NCBI RefSeq assembly: GCF_009727055.1 | Contig: NW_024064458.1 | Span: 672,283 to 736,282 of the forward strand | Origin: Benincasa hispida | Taxonomy: Eukaryota; Streptophyta; Magnoliopsida; Cucurbitales; Cucurbitaceae | Direction of reading: 5' to 3' | Length of the DNA: 64,000 nt | Position numbers and translations under genes: made by a program | In this document: piece after piece, positions 56,676 through 64,000 of the stretch | Position numbering within the stretch: the first letter of the stretch is position 1 | How the letters are laid out: each line of letters starts with the position of its first letter | The notes under the pieces: model-generated | The model's input: only the letters and a program-made list of their open reading frames with translations | Told to the model about the DNA's origin: nothing | Database searches by the model: none

Positions 56676-58159
56676 TGATGCGTTGTGAATGTGATGAAAT
56701 AATGGTATAAAATTACAGTGGTGAATTATGCGTTACACATGCAAGTTTTCCTAGTAAAATCCAAGTATAAGCCTTACTAGGTTTCTTGGTAAGTCCAGGG
56801 TCGAACACAGGGACTATTGAGATACTATGCGTTGGTAAATTTTGATTCCTTTGCGGTGGAAAAACAAAGAAGTTTGGTTGGTATTTTGTTTAAGTATAAA
56901 TTCGATGCGACAGAATTGAGTAAATAGTTGATGACAGCGAAAGTTACAATAAGTATGCGGGGAACGGGTTGAGAAGGGATTTAGCTAACACTTCCTAAGA
57001 TTGCGTTCAAGTTATACGATCGTGCTACACACACACAACAACATGTCATTTCTCAATGCAAATGCCATAGTTCCTATTTCTAGGACACATGCAATGTATA
57101 TGATAATGTCGATGGTAATTCTAAGCCTCTATTCTTGTCTATGCGATGATGAATGATACACACATACACAAAAGTGACCGCATACTATCATATCCTACTT
57201 CTACAGTGCGTGCGATGCATAATAGCAAACAGAACTTATCTCTAAGTCTCTATCTCTTGCTTATGCTTTTCTAATCTGACTCCCTCAATCCTACATTCTA
57301 ACTTGACTCTCTCAAGTCTAGGTTCTTTCTTTAGACTACTGTCTCAAGTATCTCTAAAGGGCGAAGGACACATACATAAGATAAGATGATCGCATAAAGT
57401 GAAGATCTTAAGTCATGCTAGCTAAGTGCTTCTCAACCCATTCGAAAATTTAGCTACTCATGCGAAATGTGATGAGATTGAACAAATGTTGATATGAGAA
57501 TTCCATTTTATAAATAAAGTCATAATACAAAACAACAATGGAAAGTAGGGATAAAGAGCCTGGTAGCAATGTCTTGCTTCCCGAGGCTTTTAGACTGTCT
57601 TTTACTCTACTCTGCTCAGAAGAATGTTCTCGCTTTCGCAAGTGTCGACCCTCTCTCCTTTTACAGCACTCCCCGACAGTCTTTCGAGCTAATTAAGAAT
57701 GATCTATCGGCGTCTTCTTCTCTTTCCTCGCCTCCGTCTTCTAAGTATATGAACAACTACAGAGTAACGACTAACTAATTGTATATTCTATCTTCTAAGT
57801 ATATGGTGAACTGTGCCTAACTCTAACGAACTCTAACTCTCGAACTTCTTTAACGATGATGGCCTTCGGTATTGCAATGATGGGCAACGATGCTGCCTTT
57901 CTAACTATATTGTGAAGAAGCTTTTCTCTCAAATGATTGCAATGATGGGCGGTCATTAAATCTTCTGTCTAATGCGCCGATTAATGGTCACCAAAAATTT
58001 GAGTATACTTGCTACACTGTGTTGTTAACGGCTTGTCAACTAAATTCGGATTCAACCGTCATCAACTTTCCATCCCATCAAGATTTATTAAGCTTGATGT
58101 GCCATCTTTATGCAGCCACCTTCTTGAGCAGATTCTCGCGAGTGCATATGATCGCATGG
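56676..58159 (-). mobile_element. 5' LTR of minus Athila-like element, split and without TATA box
   Basis: Collinear with the 3' LTR at 51228 up to 'CATATGATCGCATGG' (58159), where the plus element inserts. The remaining ~250 bp of the LTR are expected beyond the window. The CTCTATAAATACCG promoter present in the 3' LTR is replaced here by about 40 bp that include TTGCAATGATGGGC, a local duplication. Reading frames in 57.4-58.2 kb are LTR shadows. Confidence 0.85.
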
Positions 58160-59938
58160 TGATAACTTGTAGAAATACAAGTTATTTATATCGTTTTATT
58201 TAGATTGTGCGGAAAAAAGAAGGAAAAGTTGCATCGATTGTATAGAAATTGGCTTAGATACGCGAAAATTATAAAGTGTCGTAAGCACACCCGCCAACCC
58301 CCTTGCGATGGCAAAATGGAATGTCAAAGTCTTTGTTTTGTAGGAAACAGGTCACCACGTGCGACAATCGCTTGAGGACAAAAATGAACAAAGCATTAAC
58401 ACTGCATGCGGCAGACAACCGAGAACGAAAAAGAACAACAAAATTGCAACGCATGCGACGATCAATCATGGACTCAAACGATTAACACATTTCCACCGCA
58501 TGCGACAATCGATAAAAAGATCAATGCAATTACACCGCATGCGGGATCGACCGTAGATGTAAAGAGCGACGCATTCGCAAGAACTTCTGAAATTGTACAG
58601 CTTTTCTATTGTACGATTCTGATAGATTGAACGTGGAGCAAAGCGGACATTTCCACCAAGCCATGGTAGGAAAAATCAGCTTTTTAGAGTGGGACCACTG
58701 ATATAGAGGGAGCCAAGGTCTATAAATAGCTACATCAAATTCAAAGAAAGGAGGCTGGTCTAAAGAGATAACTTAGAGAAAATCTGGGGAGAAAGACGAG
58801 ACAAGACCGAGAGGTAAGTCTCTGGAGAAAGCAATTATTTCCATTCCCAAAGAAGAAGCTCTGTGCAAAGATCACTTCTACTTGGAAAACAAGCCCGAGA
58901 GGAAAGTTCTCCACGCCATTTCTACCACACGCCGACAAGAAAATCGACTCTGATCAGAATCTGTGTCAAGACATTGACACTCTTTCCATATTTGTTCTTA
59001 TTTTGTATTCACCTACTGTGTTTATCTCTAATCTTTCATTCACTATCTGTAACAAACACTTATCTTTAGGTTTAAATATAATTATCATATTCATCGCCAT
59101 CTCTCTGTTCTTCTCCATACATTCATCATCCATTTCTTTCACCATATAAAGGGGAAGATTAAGCGAGTAAGTTAATCTTTGTTGAAGAAATCGACTGAGT
59201 TTAGCTAACACGTGCTCAACGGCATCTTCACCTGTGAGAGCAGAAGTGAAGATGTTATTCCACCTCTCGAAAGAAGGTTGGAAGAATGCGTTAACTAAAG
59301 CGAGAACTATTTCCAGAGATGGAAACAACCTTGCATTCACCACGTTCATTCCTTTCTCTCTACCCATTCTCTTTCTGGCTCATTTCACAAGACTTGCCAC
59401 CGCATTCCTCAGATATCTTTGCACATCTTCACAGCCAGTCCTCACTTGTATATTTAATTTTTTATTCATTTATCTGTTATCACTTTCTACTTTATTACTA
59501 CAATTTATTTATCACCGCAATTTATTTTACCACAATTTATTTTATCACCGCACTTTACTTTATTATCGCATTTCACTTTTACCGCATTTTACTTTTCTCA
59601 AACCAATTCATTATTCTTTTTGTTTATCGATCACATATACCACATAGTATCACACTAACCACCGCAATCCCCGTGTTCGACCTTAGATCACATTTAAAAA
59701 CTTGCGTTGGAATTATACTTGGATTCAGCGTAAGAAAACTTGTGACACACGCACGCTACACAAACGCATACTACGAAAGCATCTAAGCATCACCGCATAC
59801 ATCATTTAGAATGTAGTATCACATATTATTATTATCGCAAAGTGCATATACATACAAACATACGTCGTCAGCAACCTGACAAGTTGACGATCATTAAAAA
59901 TTTTTATGATAACACGATCATTAAAATTTTTCATTACA
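58160..59938 (+). mobile_element. 5' LTR of plus Athila-like element
   Basis: It starts TGATAACTTGTAGAAATACAAG and ends TTCATTACA at 59938; 1779 bp. The first 27 bases form a hairpin (ATAACTTGTA, GAAA loop, TACAAGTTAT). TATA at 58721-58728. The region 58.9-59.7 kb is T/C-rich with repeated TTTATTTTATCACCGCA-like phrases that keep long but meaningless frames open. Confidence 0.88.
58721..58728 (+). promoter_or_regulatory. TATA box of plus Athila-like LTR
   Basis: TATAAATA in GGTCTATAAATAGC, matching 25659 and 48376 in position. Confidence 0.62.
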
Positions 59939-59944
59939 GGTTTT

Positions 59945-60030
59945 TGGCGCGGTTGCCGGGGATCGAAAACTTGAGTCATCACATCATCATAAATTTTCCA
60001 TTACAAGTTTTTGGCACCGTTGCTGGGGAT
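59945..60030 (+). promoter_or_regulatory. Duplicated tRNA-Asp primer site
   Basis: Two primer-site copies 67 bp apart: TGGCGCGGTTGCCGGGGATC at 59945 and TGGCACCGTTGCTGGGGAT at 60012. Each is preceded by the last bases of the LTR (CATTACAGGTTTT and CATTACAAGTTTT). The first differs from tRNA-Asp by one transversion, the second by two transitions. Confidence 0.82.
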
Positions 60031-60121
60031 TGGCAACGTTTCTGTTGAATATTTTTGTGGTATTTTGCAGGACAGATCTTTGTTGTACTGTCTGTTTATG
60101 TGGAGAACAGGCTGACGGTGT

Positions 60122-60605
60122 ATGAGTACTGGGACTGAACCAGAATTCAACGCCAACCCAGAGATCGAGCGAACTTTTCGCGCACGAGCACGTCATAACC
60201 ATACAAGTCAAAGAAAAAACATGGCAAATAAAAACGATAGGCCCAATGGGAATCAAGGAATAAATCGGCCGGCACAAGACTCAGTTTTTCTGGCCACCGA
60301 CCGCAATATTCCAATGAGGAAATATGCGGCGCTGAACTTGTATGACTTCTCGCCCGGAATTACAAGACCTACGGTGGAAGAGAATGCAAGATTCGAAATC
60401 AAGCAGTCATGCTCCAAATGATTCAAAATGCAGGGCAGTTTGGAGGTCTACAAGGAGAAGACCCGCAGACACACTTAACCAACTTCGTAGAAATGTGCAA
60501 TACATTCTCCATTTCTGGCGTGACTTTTGAAGGAATTAGACTGTATTTCTTCCCGTATACACTTTGGGATGAGGCATAAAGGTGGGCTCATTCATTGGAG
60601 CCAAT
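60122..60605 (+). pseudogene. Athila-like gag, plus element, N-terminal part
   Basis: The start is ATG at 60122 (MSTGTEPEFNANPEIERTFRAR), homologous to the minus gag start. The frame is open to about 60405, where a one-base shift occurs after 'ENARFEIK'. The other frame continues 'MIQNAGQFGGLQGEDPQTHL' and 'FSISGVTFEGIRLYFFPYTL'. A TAA (from AAA) falls in 'DEA.RWAHSLEP' at about 60578. The gag is then cut by solo LTR B2 at 60606 and resumes at 63302 in the middle of the conserved SLEP/WDKLVERF block. Confidence 0.88.
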
Positions 60606-61587
60606 TGTGAACCCTGAATCCTAATTTCTCTACTTTAGTATATTCCCTATTGAGATCAGTGTGATGAGTAGGTTGACATGGAAACTAGTGTGAATGGTAG
60701 AGAAAAGAGTGGAAAATTAGAAGAAAAGAGGAAATTTGGAAGTTTGACTTTTGGGGAAAAATTGGAAAATTTGGCTAAGTATAGAATTTTGTGTGTATCA
60801 ACATTGGAAGGGTTGTTGGTGAGGGCATGCAACTGAAGAAGGAAAATGAAGATGACGCGTTGGAAGGCACAAGGGTAGGCAAGGCATGCGTTAGAAGGCA
60901 ACCATACGTGAAGCAACCTCGGCCAGCACCCTTGCCCAATGCGTCGAGCAGCCTTGGTCAAACGCCCTGCCCATGCATCGAGTGGCCATACACATGTGTT
61001 GAGCGCCCTGCTGAATGGCCACGCACATGCATTGAGTGCCGTGCCAAGCACGCCCATGCGGTCAAGCACGCCCATGCGTCAAAGCAGCACGCCCATGCGT
61101 CAAACGGCTAGCCTGTGTAGCACGCCCATGTGTCGGTGGTCAGCACCATGTGCCCATGCCAAGCAAGTCGTATAATGCTACCTAGTGAGTCATGCGTCGA
61201 GGATGGACGATCACCTTATGTGTTGGTGATGGTTAGCTCTTTACGATGGCTAAGTTAAATTGAAGTGGTAGTGAATTGGCTTGCTATGCCTTGATGATAG
61301 GCTATGCATTAAGTATGGATTATGTGTTGAACATCCAAGAGTTGGACGCATACAAAGGATGAGATCATCAGGTGAACATCATCAAAACCATGTGTCTTCT
61401 TGGTAGGAAAGCCTTAAGCCTTAAGAATTTGAGGTGGTGGCATTAGATTAGAGGCTCATGTGTTGGCAACATGGGAGGAAGACACTTAGCTTGCATTGAT
61501 CACAGAATTGCGTTGATGGGGTGAGAAGGAGACACTTGTCCATGCATCCAAGTAGTTGATGTCAACTCTAGATAAGGTTTGGACGCC

Positions 61588-61595
61588 TATAAATA
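61588..61595 (+). promoter_or_regulatory. TATA box of solo LTR B2
   Basis: TATAAATA in GGACGCCTATAAATAGAGCC, the family context. Confidence 0.65.
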
Positions 61596-62452
61596 GAGCC
61601 AAGAGACTTTATTTTTAGTTCACAATTCAAAAATACCGTAAAAAGAGTTGGAAAGTTGAGCAAACCTTGCGTTGGAGCCAAAATCCATGCATTAGTCATA
61701 GTATTTCAAAGAGGACGCATTGGACAGAGAAGTCTGGAAAGCAGCATTAACTTGGGACGAGGAGTTCTCCCAATTTACTCATGCATTTGGAGTGAATTCA
61801 AAGCTAGCTGAAAGCTCTGTGAATCTAGTTATCAGGGTAGGGCTGCCGGAGGAAAAGCTCGAAGGGATCAGGCTAGAAACTGAGAAGAAGACAGAAGGAT
61901 CAGGCTATCGGATCAGTTTGGGCCAATCTTGAAGATTCTGTGATTCCGGCCAAACCATGAGAAGTTCTAAGCTCAAAGTTTAGGGTAAGCTTCCTGAGAT
62001 ATTTTATAATATTCTTGTAGAAGGAAGTATCTTAAAATAAGGTCTAGAACTATGAGTAATCTAAACTGTAATTTGAATCTAGATTCTAGGGGTGAAAAGG
62101 GAGCCCAAGGTAGAAAAAGGAGCTACCAGAGTGAAAAGCTCCTAAGCAATCAAGGTGAGTGGCTAAAACGTTTTGACTAAAGCATTTGCTTAAAATGTTT
62201 TATTGCAACGTGTTATAGAAAGAATGTTTTAAAGAAGATTATTCTCATGCCAGCAAGTTTACAAAGTAATTTCCAAGCAAACCATGAGTTATGTTTTAAA
62301 TGCATGCATGTGTGAGAAATTGTTGAAAAGCGATATGTGTTAAATATACTCAGCTTGCATTAGTACCTTTAAAGCCATGTTTTTATATGTGTTATACTTT
62401 ACGTGCTTTAAAAAGAGAAAGTCATTTATGACTAGTTTTACTTAAAACGCGA

Positions 62453-62590
62453 TACCGAAGGACGTTTGAGAAGGTATCCGCCCAACTAGATACTGAAGGA
62501 CTATGAGAAGGTATCTATTGATACTGAAGAACGTTTGAGAAGGTACCAAACCAACTAGATACTAAAGGACGTTTGAGAAGGTATCTAAAC
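62453..62590 (+). repeat. GATACC...GGTATC minisatellite in solo LTR B2
   Basis: Four units with core GATAC(C/T)GAAGGACGTTTGAGA followed by AGGTATC; the arms GATACC and GGTATC are inverted repeats. One unit has a shortened centre (GGACTATGAG). Confidence 0.82.
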
Positions 62591-63301
62591 AGAAGTACCT
62601 AAGGTATGACGGTACTTAGTATGGCCACGTGCACGTAGGTAGAGTCAGAGATTGAGCAAAAGGGTCCTCTCTTGACTAGTAGTTGGTGTTGGGATTGTTT
62701 TTATCCACAGTAGAGTTATCCTCAACTGAGAAATAGTTTTACTGTTTTATGATTAAAATAGCTTTATATGTTTCATGCTTGGAAAATATTCATATTGCAG
62801 TACAAGTACTGTAGAAGCTTATATTTCAGTTAAACTCTTTATTGAGATTTTGCATGAGAATCAATTATCTTTCTTAAGTCACTCATTAGGTGCAAGCTCA
62901 CCCCGTTTTCAAATGTTTTCCTTTCTCCCCCACAGGTAGCGGTCAAATCCTCTGAAGATAGCTCTGCATCTACTCTACCACTAAAGGATAAAGAGATTTG
63001 TAACCTGTCTGTTTAGGTGGTTACTGTTAATATTGTATACATGTTACTGTTGTTCATGCAGGGACTAAGGTTTTTGGGTTTTGGGACTTGTAAATCTAGT
63101 GTTGTAATGACTCTAAATATGTTATGTTTCTAAATTATTAAATTTTTGGCCTAAAGACAGTCCACTGTATATAAGTTATATTTTGGTATCAGAGTTATTC
63201 CGCAAGAGTTATTAGGCAGTAAGTGTCAGCCAAATGGTTGATGACTACTGCAGTCACGCCCTTCTCTAGGCTAAGAGGGTGGTCTAGGGTGGGGTGTGAC
63301 A

Positions 63302-64000
63302 TAAATGAAATCAATTCTTGGGACAAGTTGGTCGAGCGGTTCATGAAGAAATTTTTCCCACCCGCAGCCAACGCAAGAAGACGAAGGGACGTGTTAAATT
63401 TCGAGCAAATGGAAAATGAGACTCTGAGCACTGCATGGGTGTGATTTAGAACCTGTCTCTTATACACATCTAGATGTGTATAAGAGACAGACTCTGAGCA
63501 CTGCATGGGTGCGATTCAGAAGACTGGAGAAGAACTGTCCGCATATCAGAATTCCTGGTTGCGTTCTCATGGAAACCATCTACAATGTCCTGGATAGATC
63601 GATGCAAGCTGTTGTTGATGCCTCTACGGCAGGAGGATTTATGGACAAAACGTACACTGAACTCAAGGTCATCTTAGATCGTATTTCGTGAAATATAGAT
63701 GAATGGGTAGATAATGGGTATGGAGGAAGAGGCCCAGAGCGAAGAAAAATGGAAAGCGCCATTGTACTTACTGATACAATGACCACATTGGCCGCCCAAA
63801 TGGCCGCAATTACCTCACTCCTCCAAACGATGGCGATTAATCAAGGAACTCTCTCCCAGGGTGCAGTGCAAGCCAATGCGCTAATGCAAGTGGCAGCGAT
63901 AAGCTGTGTACAATGCAGAGGGGGTCACTTAGTGGAAATGTACCCATCAAACCAAAAAATAATGTACTCGATCCAGAACAACCCATACAACAACACATAA
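63302..64000 (+). pseudogene. Athila-like gag, plus element, C-terminal part
   Basis: Resumes with 'NEINSWDKLVERFMKKFFPP' and 'RRRRDVLNFEQMENETLSTAW'. It is then interrupted by the adapter at 63453-63490 and a 30-bp duplication, and continues 'RFRRLEKNCPHIRIPG'. The CCHC knuckle near 63903-63945 reads CVQCRGGHLVEMY, with Tyr for the last Cys, followed by 'PSNQ' and 'NNPYNNT' as in Athila gag. A TGA near 63690 and another after 63440 break the frame. Without the adapter and the duplicated bases the gag would be continuous there. Confidence 0.88.
63453..63490. other. Nextera mate-pair junction adapter (assembly artefact)
   Basis: The same 38-base mosaic-end palindrome as at 10381-10418. On both sides lie near-identical 30-base copies of gag sequence (63421-63450 and 63491-63520, both starting ACTCTGAGCACTGCATGGG, two mismatches). 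The assembler evidently joined two overlapping read ends through the adapter. Confidence 0.98.

Larger units (their letters stand above)
51228..58159 (-). mobile_element. Athila-like Ty3 element, minus strand, gag-protease only
   Basis: 3' LTR 51228-52936, internal 52937-56675, 5' LTR 56676-58159 (interrupted). The primer site matches tRNA-Asp. The coding part is gag and protease; reverse transcriptase, RNase H and integrase are absent, so the 3.7-kb internal region is far shorter than in autonomous Athila. The element lies inside a Copia LTR, and its own 5' LTR is split by the plus element at 58160. LTR identity is high by eye but includes indels. Confidence 0.87.
60606..63301 (+). mobile_element. 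Solo LTR B2, nested in Athila-like gag
   Basis: It starts TGTGAACCCTGAATCC and ends GGGGTGTGACA at 63301; 2696 bp. The flanks CCAAT (60601-60605) and TAAAT (63302-63306) are a decayed 5-bp target duplication. The intact gag phrase would read CAAAT there. TATA at 61588-61595, four-copy minisatellite at 62453-62590, and TTGGTATCAGAG at about 63184 near the 3' end. Reading frames at 60.7-61.2 kb run through GCCCATGCGTC repeats and have no domain. Confidence 0.88.
58160..64000 (+). mobile_element. Athila-like Ty3 element, plus strand, 5' part
   Basis: LTR 58160-59938, primer site, gag 60122 to window end, interrupted by solo LTR B2. The left target duplication should be CATGG (58155-58159). The element continues past the window, so whether pol is present is unknown. 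Confidence 0.88.

Noticed and set aside
59234..59786. Two overlapping ~140-155 aa frames with hydrophobic content
   Set aside because: They run through T/C-rich LTR sequence with repeated TTTATTTTATCACC phrases. The related LTRs at 25.1 and 47.9 kb do not keep them.

Overview
The window looks like intergenic chromatin from a flowering plant, probably a dicot. I found no intact host gene, rRNA, tRNA or CRISPR array. Nearly every stretch is explained by decayed, nested LTR retrotransposons. Copia (Ty1) pieces carry primer sites matching initiator tRNA-Met. Athila-like Ty3 pieces carry primer sites matching tRNA-Asp. There is also one Mutator-type MITE and one possible Helitron. The LTR sequences look cucurbit-like to me, but that is an impression from memory and cannot be confirmed here.

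Layout. 1-3803: inside of a + strand Copia element (leader, gag, protease, integrase), cut off in integrase. 3804-7725: a Copia element with gag but no pol (LTR remnant, leader, gag, noncoding tail, start of the 3' LTR). 7726-12935: a minus-strand Copia LTR split by a 3.1 kb solo LTR. 12971-25107: minus-strand gag-only Copia elements in a shared-LTR series (LTR, internal, LTR, internal), with a second, oppositely oriented 3.4 kb solo LTR inside the first LTR. 25108-28160: Athila-like LTR and repeat-rich debris. 28164-29195: a MITE with TIRs of about 300 bp and a perfect 9-bp target duplication. 31.6-33.9 kb: a divergent long LTR. 33894-40339: the only Copia element here with reverse transcriptase and RNase H, badly decayed. 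40340-42322: Copia LTR debris and unassigned sequence. 42323-47790: possible Helitron holding a 2.8 kb solo LTR. 47885-49372: Athila-like solo LTR. 49.8 kb to the end: a four-level nest. A minus Copia LTR is split by a minus Athila-like element, whose 5' LTR is split by a plus Athila-like element, whose gag is split by a 2.7 kb solo LTR.

Three results matter most. (1) Two perfect copies of the 38-bp Nextera mate-pair junction adapter lie at 10381-10418 and 63453-63490. They are library artefacts, and they create false peptide segments. (2) The gag-only Copia copies share one architecture: the same gag-to-tail junction, a remnant of the RNase H C-terminus, a hairpin around a polypurine tract and, in two copies, the same internal TAG. 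This looks like a non-autonomous family that was mobilised as such, not chance decay. (3) The long TGTGAA...GTGTGACA solo LTRs occur four times with 5-bp target duplications, and one has a duplicated core promoter. Boundaries were read by eye; those called approximate may shift by tens of bases.
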